In this document: positions 22,065-33,648 of the stretch, one piece after another | Layout of the letters: each line of letters opens with the position of its first letter | Numbering within the stretch: the first letter of the stretch is position 1 | Source of the DNA: Takakia lepidozioides | Taxonomy: Eukaryota > Streptophyta > Takakiopsida > Takakiales > Takakiaceae | Direction: 5' to 3' | Length of the DNA stretch: 64,000 nucleotides | Assembly (NCBI GenBank): GCA_030704615.1 | Contig: CM060731.1 | Location: 75,310,756 to 75,374,755, forward strand | Notes under the pieces: generated by a model | What the model was told of the DNA's origin: nothing | Seen by the model: only the letters and a program-made list of their open reading frames with translations | Databases searched by the model: none | Program-made: the position numbers and the translations under genes

Positions 22065-25000
22065 ATGGACATGGAAGCAAAACCCGATGATATACTGATC
22101 ATGGAAAGCCCGCTTATACGGCCTCTTCGACAATGTTTGCAAACAGCAAAACCAGGACCCTTCAACAGGAAGGATCTCCATTGGAAGAGTGAGACGCAAT
22201 ATGGGTTTATGGGTGTGCGAGTGAATGTTGAAAAAGCCTGCATACCTTGGGATAGAGTTGGTGACTTCGTCCTGGGAGAGGAGAGTTTGGAGGACTACCC
22301 CACTCAGTTTTGGGTGAATATCCATTCTAAAGTGGAACCCGGCTCGCGAAAAACACCCAGAGCCAACACATTTCTGTCCAGTATTATGTGTGCACCATCC
22401 TCAGTCCTTTTGACGTTTCATTGCATGTCTGTTGCCATTTTTTGTTTCACGAGTTCTCTGATTTTATGCTTCCTCAAGTCGTTGGATATCGATTTTAGAA
22501 TTTTCTGTCCAAGTATCAATGCTGCTACGGTCCTGATGACAAGCGCACCAACAAGGCAATAGTGGAGGATCCAAAATAGAAGCGTGGAAGACCTCTTGTG
22601 GGTGCTGGAACATCTTGCCCTCATAAAGGCCCAAGAAGAAAGAAGTCGGAGTATGGAGAGTCTTACAAACGTGGTTGCCGATGTTGTTTCAAGGTCCAGC
22701 AATGCTATCTCGCCCCTGACATCTGTGTCCTCACGTACTACAACAACATGGAGCATACAGATGCGCAAGGGAAACCCTCGCATGGGAAGTCCGCAGAGTT
22801 CAGGAACACCCGCCACGCCTATGCACCACACATTAGCGAGGAATTGAAAGCCTGGGTCGTCGAGTGTTTGTGCCAAGGCCTGTCGGTCGCCCAAATCATG
22901 ATGGAGCATAAAGAGCACGTGATGAACAACACCGGCTTGGGCGATGCATGGACCCGCGATGATTTCTTGTTGGAGCAAGATGTTCGCAACCTTGCCGAGA
23001 AACGTGCGTGGCAAACCTTCAAAAAACACGCCGATGATGTAGAGAGTGTGCGCATGTGGAGAGACCAGAATCATGCGTCCGTTTTTTTCTATCAAGAGAA
23101 GAAATTAGAGCCAACATTCGAGCATTTTGATGGAGATTTAACATTCACTATTGGCCTACAGACTCCGTGGCAGAAACGACGAATGTTGGAACTAGGACAT
23201 GATCGTATCGTTGCATGTGGTGCAACCTTTGGGACAAATCATGACAAGGTACTATTCGAACGATTCCATGGACTTGTACAAGCATGATAGCATAGTACCA
23301 TGCAACATTCACATAAAATTTGGTGTGCTGACCCTTTCTGTATGTTTTCATGTGTACGTTGCGGAAGACCGAGGGGCAGACCCATTGTGAACCGCTGCAG
23401 ACCTCATCACTATTATGAAGTCTTCTCGTGCAGAACTGAGCGAAATTTGCATGCTCTGACCATCTTACATTGTGCATTCCAACAGTTCCCATTGTACACG
23501 TTGATGGTCTTCGACGAGTGGTTGAACGGTATACCAGTTGCCTATATCCTATCCGCGAGGAATCGGATAAGAGACCTGGTTCCGTGGATGAGAGCCTTGC
23601 GCGATTCACTCCTCGCAGATTTGCCAAGCTAGCAACCCAATGCCTTCATTGTGGACGATGCCGAAGCAGAAATCAACGCTATTCGGTAAGTCTGTTGGTC
23701 CACAACACCGGTCCATTGTCGAGGTCCACTGCAGCAGTCCATTGCTACAGTCCACTGGCAGACTCCTGTGGCAAAACCCGATGGCAGTTCGTTGGGCAAA
23801 TCCACTGGTAGTCCGCTGTCAAGTCTGCTCATCAGTCCCCTGGCAAGTCCGCTGGCAGTCCCCGACAATCCGCTGCCAAGTCCGCTGCCAAGTCCACTCA
23901 GCAGTCCCTGGGGTCGGCCGTCCCCTGCCAAGTCCATTCGGCAGTCCCTGGCAAGTCCGCTGTGGCAGTCCGCTGATGCAGTCTGCTGCCCCAGTCCTAG
24001 CTAGGGGAAGTCCAATGGGGAAGTCCATTGGGTAGTCCAATGGGGTTATTCCAGTACATCAACGTCATGGCATTGTACTGTCCACTGGGCGAGTCTAGTG
24101 GCTCTGCCCGCTGATTCAGGTCGCTGTTACAGTCCACTCCGGCAGTCCACCATTGCAGTCCGATCCTAAGACTCTAATGTGTACCATGTGTGTTGTGCAT
24201 AATTGTTTTTGAAGGAGTACTCATTTTCCTCTGCCTTTGGCATGTCCGCAAGACATGGGTGAAGCAATCATGCAAGAAAACGAAGGATCCGGTGACCGCT
24301 GTAAACTTGTTGAAGGATACGAGAGACCTCATGTACTGTAGAGGGGGACCATGCAACGAGAAAAGAGCGCTTCGGTGGGTGGCAAGGAGAATCCGTCGTA
24401 TGAGGTCAAAATACCTGAAAGGACATGAATTTCTTGACTATATCGAACACTACTGGAAGCCCAAAATAGTAATGTGGTGTACAGCAGCCCGCCATGTCCC
24501 TCATGCGAGCCAAGACACAAACGCAAGCATTGAGGCATACCATGGAAATCTGAAGGCAAGATTTGCCATGGGGAAAGGCAAGATGAGTGGTCGTAGAGTG
24601 GACTGGCTTATATGGGAACTCACTGGCCGTGTGCTAACACACTACTGGTACGCAATCCATTTGAAGACCCACGGGTTCATAAGAAATGACAAACACGAAA
24701 AGTACATATCCAGTTCTATACTTGCGGCACGAGACATTCCTGCTGAGAGTGTTACTCTTCCCTTGGGTCCTGGTGAACCAGCCTACGTTCTCAGCAGCAA
24801 CCACCCCGGCACAACATACATTGTTTACAATCCTGATTGCGATTGGGGTTGTTGCACGTGCCCATGGGCAATGAAGGGAAACTTATGCAAGCATCAGGTC
24901 CGTGTCCTGAAGATGCTTCACCTTGACCTGCATGATGGCCTCCTTGTGCGCGCTTGTGGCACGACGCTGGGAACCATTCATGGAAGATTACCTAATTTGC

Positions 25001-25461
25001 TCTTGGGCAATGGTGCCGGCCGCAACGACGAATCCAATCAGTTCATGGAAAAACATCCTCCGGATGACTTCCCCTACGACGAGGCACCTCTGGAGGTCTC
25101 AGCCTCAATGGAACAAGAATTCGCGGACATACTTCGCATTGTAGGTGATGACAAATACCTGGAGGCACATGCCCGATCTGCTCTTCATATGTGCAGAGGG
25201 CAGCTCGTTGATATCCTGGCGAAAAGTGCGGTTGGAATGTTGCATCCTGCGGCAGCGAAGGCTTTCCGTCCTCTGAACGACAACAACAACATGTCTCTGA
25301 AAAGGAGACGAGATTTCGTGGAGGCCTGGAAAACCCAGCCTAGGGTTTTGCGGAGAACCAGCAAGAGGGTGTCTGCACCTGCACCTGCACCTGCAACACA
25401 TATATACTCGAAAATTCGCAAGGTTTTAGGTCGTGTAGATGTCACGAAGAAGACAATATAA
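22065..25461 (+). pseudogene. MULE transposase, near complete, disabled
   Basis: A possible start at 22065 opens an N-terminal part (FWVNIHSK near 22313), followed by a decayed stretch. From about 22525 come a Cys/His DNA-binding region, an AT-hook-like KRGRPLVG (22585-22608, just after an in-frame TAG) and the DDE core. The first core block ends ATFGTN-HDK at 23248. The usual MDATFGTN is CGATFGTN, so the first catalytic Asp (23219-23221) is Gly. An intron (23249-23485, GT-AG) leads to exon 23486-23685: FPLYTLMVFDEWLNGIP, then a TAG (23630-23632) where Trp is expected, then IVDDAEAEINAI with the second Asp. A 0.5-kb intron follows. The last exon (about 24205-25461) has FLCLWHVRKTW, TNASIEAYHGNLKARF (catalytic Glu) and a SWIM zinc finger, CTCPWAMKGNLCKH. 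The acceptor before this exon looks mutated. Confidence 0.85.
23686..24204 (+). repeat. Transposase intron filled with AGTCCRCTGGC-type repeats
   Basis: The donor GTAAGT at 23686 is clear. The intron body is mostly degenerate 9-12 bp units of the form (C)AAGTCCGCTG or CAGTCCACTGG, the same motif family as in the TIRs and the ULP-like gene. The 3' end near 24200 lacks a clean pyrimidine-AG acceptor (it reads TTGTGCATAATTG). Confidence 0.6.
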
Positions 25462-25618
25462 GTCTGCAATGCCTCGAAAAGAGACAAGGTTTCACGTCGT
25501 GTAGGTGTCACGGAGAAGACAATATAAGTCTGCAATTCCTCGAAAAGAGACAATGTTTCACGTCGTGTAGGTGTCACGAAGAAGACAATATAAGTCGGCA
25601 ATTCCTCTGGTAGCATTG
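25421..25618. repeat. 66-bp tandem repeat, three copies
   Basis: GTCGTGTAGRTGTCACGRAG units begin at 25430, 25496 and 25562 with an exact 66-bp period. The first copy holds the last codons and the stop of the transposase frame, so the array grew from its 3' end. 66 bp is 22 codons, which explains why the opposite strand stays open across it. Confidence 0.8.
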
Positions 25619-26234
25619 TCCCTTTCTGAAATACAAGTCCGCAATGGACTAATGCACAGTCTTCCAACGGACTCCTCCAGTCTCCCAACTGACTCCCACA
25701 CAGTCTCCCAAGCATAGTCTCCCAACGGACTCACGCAGTCTCCCAACAGAGTCACAGTCAACAGACTGCGAGCGCCAGTAAGTCAGTCTGCTGCCCACTC
25801 CAAAGGTCTGTTCACCACACTTCCACCTCATCCCTGCAACTCTTCCAGCAGACTGCTGGACAGACTAAGTCTCAAGCAGACTCATCCACAACAGCAGACT
25901 CAAAATGGACAGGCTCCAGTGGACTACCTCCTTAACGACTCATGCCAATCCAGCATCCCAGCGGACTCATGGACATGGTGCCTACCAGACTAGGTACCAG
26001 ACCCACCAGTCCTAGCCTCGGCAGCGTACTGCTCGCACATTCAAGCTCAGCAGACTCGGGTGCATAGTGCATGGAAAAATTGACACCATTGTGTCCATTG
26101 AGTTTAGTGACAACATTACAAAATATGCCAGCACCCACAGTACACAAAAGTGCTCATCACCACTGGAATAGTAAGCGAAAAGACTCGCAATTTTTATTTC
26201 GGTACGTAGACTTCACAGGACAAGTACATCATAC
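25619..26234. other. Convergent spacer of the MULE, rich in CAACRGACT/CAGCAGACT units
   Basis: This stretch lies between the transposase stop (25461) and the ULP-like stop (26235). It is dense in units such as TCCCAACGGACTC and CAGCAGACTC. No coding region is recognised. Both genes would end their transcripts here. Confidence 0.5.
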
Positions 26235-26634
26235 TCATGAGAGCAGTTCGATATATTGGGCACACTGCATTCGCTGCCCAAGTGCAAACTTGAAAGTAAA
26301 CCAGTCCTTCGTGAAAGGTGTTCCTCTCTCTGGCTTTGTAGTCTTGGAGACATTTGCTCTGACTTTTACCCACTCATAAAACACTTGAATGAATGACATG
26401 ACGTAAAAGCCACACTCCCAGCTGATTGGTTGTTGGGGCACATCAGACGCATGGAACTGAAATACTTAGACAATCTCATGCCACTCTGGTGAGTCCATCG
26501 AGTACCCTAAGCACTCAGCATGAAGCTTCCGAATCCACCCTAGAACAAAGGGACATTTATGCGAGTCCCTGATAGAGTTCAGGTGAGTGTAACAGCCCTA
26601 GCGGAGGTCGATGATACAAACACTCCAGTGCCCC
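26235..26634 (-). pseudogene. Ulp1/C48 catalytic exon of the MULE-borne gene
   Basis: Acceptor TTGCAG (26640-26635) opens the exon, which completes the codon split by the 26853 donor. It carries HWSVCIID, then a TAG, then CPFVLGWIRKLHAECLGYS, then a TAA, then DVPQQPISWECGFYVMSFIQ. The HW and Q---ECGFYVM blocks are those of C48 proteases. The usual Asp after the His block (in a D-SL context) is not clear; the aligned place reads THLNS. The exon ends at a TGA at 26235. The two stops are point-like, so loss of function looks recent. Confidence 0.7.
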
Positions 26635-26852
26635 CTGCAATGGTATCAAACAACATGGCGTCATTGCACAATCATGATGGGCAGACTCAGCAGACTGACA
26701 CTCAACAGACTCAGCACTCAGCAGACTCAATCTTCAAACCCAGTCCACTACACAAATACAGAGGTCAACTTAATCGCTCAGAGTCAAGACGACACTGCGA
26801 AACCAGACTATGACTCATGAGACAGTCTCAGCAGACTCGGAAGAGTTCTTAC

Positions 26853-27150
26853 TCGTCCCCAATTGGCACCAAAATGAAATCGCACTCTTTCAAGTCCTTG
26901 CCCAGTTGTTCAGTGCTGAGGCAACCTTTCAAGACCTCCAAAAGGCTTTCATGTTGCCCCACCCCCAATGACTTCAACACCGTCCACATTGACGTTGGAA
27001 GAACAGCAATAGTGTTGGTGAATGCAACCTCAACCGACTTCTCATAGAATCGACACCACAGCTCTAGGAGTCTATCTGTGCACTCCGACTCAACCTTCTG
27101 GAGCGCCTTTATGTCATCCGGCGATAGTCCGCATTCAAACCGTGGGTCCC
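26853..27150 (-). pseudogene. Penultimate exon of the ULP-like gene
   Basis: Acceptor TTTTTTTAAG (27160-27151) and donor GTAAGA (26852) bound an uninterrupted 99-codon frame: DPRFECGLSPDDIKALQKVE, LLELWCRFYEKSVEVAF, then DFILVPIGDE. The end is the region just before the catalytic His in ULP proteins. The frame joins cleanly to 26634 but is one base off relative to the preceding block (donor at 27433), so an indel or a missed mini-exon lies between. Confidence 0.65.
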
Positions 27151-29740
27151 CTTAAAAAAACATCAGCATGGAATTACCCGCCTTCACGTGCAGAGCATGT
27201 GCTTTGCCAAACCGAGCACCCATCCTGCACAGAGCGGACCATCCTTCGGGAAGCCTCATGTACTGAACAGACTGACGTCAACATGGTACCAAACACTCTA
27301 CAGGCTGAACAATTCATCAGACTGACAAAACTAACCACAACAGACAATGATGAAACAAGCAGCAGACTGACCATAATAGAGCACAAAGCACTTAACGACA
27401 AAGACAGACGAGGAGACTGAGCACAGTACTCACCTGTGTTGCTCCAAGAAACGACCCACATCTTTGTCCATGTCCAAGGCCAGCTTGCGGTTCTTGTTCA
27501 TAAAGACGCCAGACTTTTTCTTCGCCGGTCTCTTGGTACTCGGACCCTCCTCGACCTCCTCAGCATGGTCCACAACAGTCCGCTTCTTGGCTTTGTCTCT
27601 CCCCTGGGAAGCAGGGACAGCTGTAGACGGACTGGATAGAGCAGACAAACGCAGCGCTGCCACCCTACTTCGCAACAGAGGCTGGTCAGCAGGTTTGTTT
27701 ACACTTGCTGGACCTGTCTTTGCAGCTTCGTGGGTCGCATGCGTAGAACTGACCCACGCATCGGGGGGCGTGCTCACTCCCACACCTTTCTTGGTTGTCG
27801 ATCCCACGTTTGCAGCATGGGCGGAAGATGTCATGTCCTCAGAAGTAGACAGTCTGCCGACGGAGGGACGAACATCTTGTGAGGATACCAAGCAAAATGA
27901 CGAATTAGCCCCATTTCACAATGTGCTAAAACATAAACAACAGTCCTGAAAGAGGAAATGACACAACCTGCCCAAGGGGTGAGGGAGCAGACTCCATGTA
28001 ATCCAGCGCTATACCAGACGGTGTCTGCGCTGCATGTGGTTCCTTGTCAGTGTGCCTACCAGCATGTTCAGTCTGTTGCTCAATGTGGGCAGTCTGCTCG
28101 GCCGCCGGTTCTTCGTCAGTCCTTTCGTCTGTGAACTGTGCAGTCTGCTGGCAACTCTGCGGTTCAGTCTCTTCCTCAATGTGGGCAATGTGCTTGGTGG
28201 CAGGTTGGTCGTCAATTCTTCCCTCTGTGAAGTGTGCAGTGTGTTGGTCAGGCCGTGCAGTCTGAACTGTGCAGTCTGCCGCTCCGAGCCATCCTGGTCA
28301 GTCCTTCCATCTGTGACCTGTGCAGTCTACTGGTTAGTCTGCGGTTCAGTCTGCTCATCAATGAAGTATGCTGTCCCGTCACAGGTTGCTCGGCAGTCCT
28401 TCCATGTATCCACTGTTCAGTGTGCTGGTCAGTCTGGTGGACAGCCGGCTGGGTGTTCGGATCTCCATGGACTTGGGAAACATCAAGAACATGTATGGAA
28501 GACCCACCGGCAATTGCTTCCTCAGACTCTTTTGTAAGATCTATGATACGGTTTTGCGTTCCCAGATTGAGTTCGGTCATCACGTAAGACTCATCTATGG
28601 CTTTCGCTTTCGCCACTGAGCGCACGAAAACGAGACTAAGCTGGAAGGTCATAGAAGGCAGGCCACGGGGAGCAGGATAAGAATGCTTTACCGGTGACCT
28701 AATGACGTCGTCAGTGAATGTGCCTGGGGGAAAAGTGGACTCGGTCAAAACACTCATACTGGCAGATCCAAAAACATGTTGTTGGGAACTCAGCAGAAAT
28801 TTGTCCACAAGGTCCCGGTGAGGCCAGTGCATCCGAGTCTGTTGCACAATCCAGGGAACAGACTGGCTGTTAGTCTCCTGGATAGTCTGCTCGGCCATCT
28901 GCTGAGTGGGTTCGTCAGTGTGCTGCAAAGTCTGTTGAGGGGCAATCTGCTGGCTGGATTCGTCGATCTGCTGCACGGTCTGCTGTACAGTCTGCTGAGG
29001 GGCAGTCTGGTGGCCATGTTCGCTGGTCTGCTGCACAGTCGGCTGAGGGGTAGTCTATTGGCCGGTCTGTTCTCCGGTCAGCTGCAAAGTCTGCAAAGTT
29101 CGTTGCCCGCTCAGTACTGTTTGCACATATTGAGTATGTGTGTGCGGGGCAGTCTGCTGGGAGTGATCCGGCCTATTACCCGGGACGGTCTGGTGCACAT
29201 GCTCGGTCTCCATGACTTGGGCAGTCTGCCCACATGTGTCGTGGGGAATATGTTGTTCGACATTCTTGTGGCCAGTCTGCTGGACAGTCTCCCAAACTCC
29301 TTGTAAAGCCAGGACAATGTCCCTTGCACCTCTGGCAAAATAGTCAAAAGCTACCTGCACTTGCTTGTCTCCCAGATCAACTCGCCCTGCAACACATGTT
29401 TATACAAATGTGAACTTGTAAAAAAGTTGGCAAAAGAAATTGAGCTGAAACACGAAAGTTGCCCATAACATTTTACCTTCCAAGAGATTTTCGACGAGGC
29501 CAATGTCCTTGATTTGCCGGCACAGGCATGCTCCATCGAGATGAGCAATGGCGCCGATGCGGTCTTCAGTTGGGATCCCACACCACAGGACTTTGAAGAC
29601 ATTGGGATTCTGCAAAACAATGTCGAATACTGCTCGCTCCATCACCAATGCAAACCAGTGTAATGCGTCATCCACCACAAACTTCTGTGAATGGTCTGTT
29701 CCATGGAGTAAGTCCATCCTCAAACTATGCAGATCCTTCA

Positions 29741-30685
29741 TCAACTTGTTGTATGAGCGGAATTGCCAAATTGCATCCATCTGTGTTGTAGGAAGGAAGC
29801 TGCCATGCGCTCAAAGTCCTCCTCAGTCAATCCGAACAAGTGCTTTCTTCGCACCCCAAAGGTTGGATGTGCCATAGGCATATGTCTGAGGTCTTCAGGC
29901 CGTGGGTCATCCATGAGAATCAGCTGCACAAGTAGAGGCGGCGCATTTTGGTCGCTTGTGGCTTCAATGGCAACAGCAGAGGCGGCTTCTAGAACATGGT
30001 TGGCTTCCTCAATAGAAAACTCCATGGAATAATAAAAGGGTACAAATGACCACCGGCGGTCCGCAACAATCCGGTGGAGCTCATTATGCCAATCCAAATA
30101 TGGATTAATTTCTCCCACCCTAAGCCGGGGAAGTGTGAGGTCTTCAGCTCCGGGTCGAATTACCGGTGATGGCGATCGCCAAACTGCAAAAAGCGCCGTG
30201 CTATGTGAGAGAAAGACAGTCTGTTGGTCAGTCTGCTGGTCCGCAGTCTGTTGGATGACAGGACTTCCCATTGGCATGGGCTGCATGATGGGCTCTTGGA
30301 GAGGAGTCTGCAGGATGACAGGCTGCTCGTTGGGAGTCTGCTCCGTTGGAGTCTGTTGGATGACAGGCTGCTGAACGGGAGTCTGCTGGATGACGGCCTG
30401 CTGAATGGGAGTCTGCTGGATGGCAGACTTGGCTGTCCCAAACGCATTCCCCCCCGACGCGTCTTGAATATGTAATGTCGCTATAGCAGCAGATGACCCA
30501 GGATACTTCAATAATATGTACTCTCGCACGCGGTCCACTTCCGCACGCACTGCGGTCGCTTGTAAATGAGCATCATTGCTAGGTATCCGCCAAGCCTGAA
30601 TGGCCCTACGAATATAAACACGTTCATCCTGGTACACGGCAGAGAACTTGGACGTCAGGAACATGGACGTGGACTCTATATTCAC
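29741..30685 (-). pseudogene. QQT-repeat exon of the ULP-like gene
   Basis: A 314-codon frame. The N-terminal part reads VYQDERVYIRRAIQAWRIPS. A low-complexity block follows, with about four 10-residue IQQTPIQQAV/IQQTPVQQPV units. The C-terminal part has LRVGEINPYLDWHNELHRIV and GLTEEDFERMAASFL. The frame then shifts near 29785 into MDAIWQFRSYNKLMKD. The repeats are the coding face of the CAGTCTGCTGGATGACRGGC motif that also fills non-coding parts of the MULE. Confidence 0.5.
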
Positions 30686-31944
30686 CTCATGCAGCGGACT
30701 GGACTCATAGACCAGCAGACTGTAACGTGCGTATGTAGGGTGGAGGCAACTAGTAGACTATACCAGCGGACTGACAAACGGACTCAGTAATTAATGCAGC
30801 GATATAAAACAGACTAACTGACGAGCGGAGTGAGCCAGCGGACTGAGGAGAGAACGCAACGGACTGACCAGACTGAATAGGCAACGTGACCACCCGATGA
30901 TGGACTCAAACAGCACAGAGAACAGACTGGGCGGTCAGACTGACCATTTCCTTTACTTCATCATCGCCATCTTCATCTTCAAAGCTGTTCAACCAATTAT
31001 GTTCCGCCTGTCGGATGAATGTGCGTAGCAGACCTGACTGGGCAACTCTGTAGAAATAACGGAAGAAGTCTGGATCCCCAATTGGTGGGCACTCAGGTGG
31101 GAAAAACCCAACGTCAACGAGGCGCAATGTGCTAGGGCAGACTGGCCCTTCAGTGCTCTGTTGAGTTTTTGGTTTTGACCCTAAACCGATGGCATGGGTT
31201 GCGATATTTGTGTGAGTTTGCTGCCGAGTCTAGTCAGGCAAGTCAATGTCCACTGGACTTGTCACCCCTTCCAGGCCCTGAGCAGATTCACTTTCAGTAT
31301 CAGTACTGATGGTGTGGGTCTGCCGCCCAGGACGGGGTTCAGTCTGTTGCGTGGATTTTGCCCTTGCCTCGCGAGCAGACCTTGCAGCCTTCTCCTTTTT
31401 TTGCCTCTCATTTTGGGCCCCATCTCTCAGTTTACGTTTTCTGGGAGCGTCCGGCGTTCCCTGCACTTGCAAATCCTCCATTGACGGGCCACCACAATGG
31501 ACGCCATACCGTGCACGCACTTCGTCTAATTCCAAAGTGCGGGGGTCAAGCACTGATCCGCGCAAGCGCATTGTGGCCTCTTTGACAATCGACATTTCTT
31601 TCAGTATCGGCCAAGGCTTGAAATCCCGTGGAATCATTGCAACAGTCTCCTTGCAACCCGTGTCAACACAATGCCGATTTAGTTGGATTTTGTCCTTGAT
31701 AACTTCTTCACAGAAGGGACAGAAGAGCTTGTCCTTCTGCCAATTCGAGTTTTTGGGCTTCCGGGCGCGGAGGTCTACAAATGCTTCCACTATTTGATCA
31801 AACTCGTCAGGTGAGTACCAGTACCTTCGCTCTTTCTTCAGTCTGGTTTGGTGCACAAAATCCACCCAGTCCGCTCCACCATTTTCACAAGCATCCTCCA
31901 TCGCTGCAGAATGAAACGAAGGTGCAAGGACAATGAGCGACAAA

Positions 31945-33648
31945 TAGAAGTCCTATGAAAAGACTCACCCTAAGCAAGAAGATGACACAGAATGGAATGG
32001 AAACACTGCAGCAAGTGAGAACCTCACCGAGCCGATGAACTTCGAGTTGTTACGAAGGCGAGCGTGTTTGCGACGCTTCGCGGCTCACCGCGACTCTCCA
32101 CACCTGGGGAAGAATGGTCGTCTTTCGTTACAGTGATGGAAACGCAAAGAGGAAAACAAAACAGTGCAAAACAGTGCGAAGAAACAGGCGCGAAGAGAAT
32201 GGAGTCGATCGCATATGGAACATGAGAAGAAAGTAGAAGTAGAAGGGGGAAAGCGGGCATGGCATTGCCAACGTGCCGCGATTTCACAGGCGCCAACTAT
32301 CCGCCGTCATCGCATTGAATATGTCCACCGAACGAACGCATCGTACTAAATTCATCCACGGTCCTCGCAAGTGCAGCAGACTCATTTCTCATCGGGCCGA
32401 GAATCCACCGGACCGCCAGTCCAGCGGACTATTCGCTTTGCTGAGGCGAAGCGGCTTCATATAGGAGGCACTTCCCTGCCAGCGGATGAAGACAAAAAAG
32501 AGTAAGGGGAGAACAGGAAAGTCGAACACACCCATTGCGAACAGACTCGCGGCACAACAGACTGATGCATGCACAGTGCAACAGACTGATATCCATAGAG
32601 GAGAACTGTCCAGCAGACGGACGTTTCGGCAGACTGGCGGGAGAACAAGCCAAAAAACCGGAGGAAAAATAAGAAGTCAAATAGACTTAGTGCAACAGAC
32701 TTCCGACACAACAGACTGACAAATTCACAAATGCGACAGACTGATATCCCAACAGACGGACTTCCAGCAGACCGCCTCCAAACTGACTGTTATGCACGCG
32801 ATAAGGGGAATATCCGGAGCATTGATGGGCCAGCGGATCCACTGTGAACAGACTCGCGACACAACGGACCTCAAACATCCACGCGCATTTGCAGATGCAA
32901 TTGTCTCAGCCTGGTCCGTCTCCTGGCAAATGCGACAATGTACCGATTCTGCACCTACTCTCGTCGTGGCTCAGACATCTGCATTCAGCAGGTGCGTGTG
33001 GATGTTTGAGGACCTTATGACTGGATGGTGTTTCTTGACGACTCGAATTGCTTTTTTGTGCTGCCATCCCTTATATAATACCATGTGGATCCATCACAAA
33101 GCTGGGTTTCTTCAAATTCTCCACCCTTTTCCACAACTTATGCACGACGGATGCAAGCCGTTATACTTAGTCACATAAATAGTCCCATCGTCCGATACGA
33201 AATCTGCAATACACGCCCCCATGTGCATACGCTTCCACCATTTTCGCGCCCATGTTACCCATGGGTTCTTTTAACGAACTAAACTTGTGAAGGCTCTCAT
33301 GAGGAATGCAGTATGAAGGGGCTAAATGTATCATGACGGATCACAAGCAAATGACGTTATCGACGACAGATGTCCGCATTTTCTATATTTATGACTTGGT
33401 ACAAACCATAAAATGAAGGTTCCCGAAAGCACAACAAGAAGACAAAAATAGTGGAAGCATATGCACGATGGTGGCTGTAGTGCCCAGAGAGTCTTCTCAT
33501 GTTCAAGCACACGTTTCATCATCATCATGAATATTGCGCGCAAAAGAGGAACAGTCGCGTGCATGGAAACGCCTACTGCAACATCGGACAACAAACAGCC
33601 GTCAAAAGATAGCGGCCGGGATTTGGTGGGAAGATCATTGCCATTTTC
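31945..33648. other. Right-hand non-coding arm of the MULE
   Basis: This lies between the start of the ULP-like gene and the right TIR, so it should hold that gene's promoter (minus strand). The left part (32400-32800) is dense in ACAGACT/GCAGACGGAC units. No coding region is recognised in 32800-33648. Confidence 0.4.

Larger units (their letters stand above)
26235..31901 (-). pseudogene. ULP-like gene of the MULE: zinc-finger and Gln/Thr-repeat protein ending in a C48 cysteine protease
   Basis: Exon-like blocks on the minus strand run from right to left. Block 31901-31230 starts MEDACENGGADWVDFVHQ and has a C2H2-like LFCPFCEEV-12-HCVDTGC and a basic, coiled region. Then come 31137-30948 (acidic end), 30685-29790 (QQTP repeats, then a conserved-looking domain), 29790-29477 after a frameshift, 29386-28250 (GT-AG intron 29387-29476 keeps frame), 27891-27434 (basic), 27150-26853 and 26634-26235. 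The last two join in frame at GDE|GHWSVCIID. This gives the Ulp1 catalytic His (26628-26630), with Gln in DVPQQP and Cys in WECGFYVM (26412-26414). In-frame stops at 26598-26600 and 26466-26468 break the protease. Ulp1/C48 enzymes act on SUMO-like modifiers. ULP genes in MULEs are known from Arabidopsis KI-MULEs. Confidence 0.7.

Noticed and set aside
21529-22090. Overlapping 177-183 codon frames on both strands at the MULE left end
   Set aside because: They are created by the stop-poor, GC-rich terminal inverted repeat; the same happens in the right TIR.
22418-23095. 225-codon minus-strand frame
   Set aside because: Antisense shadow of the transposase DNA-binding region, which has recognisable motifs on the plus strand.
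25185-25715. 176-codon minus-strand frame with 22-residue repeats
   Set aside because: Shadow of the transposase 3' end and of the 66-bp tandem repeat.
27464-27949. 161-codon plus-strand frame
   Set aside because: Opposite strand of a ULP-like gene exon with better composition and splice sites.
28034-29306. Several plus-strand frames of 110-176 codons
   Set aside because: They mirror the QQT-coding repeats of the minus-strand gene.
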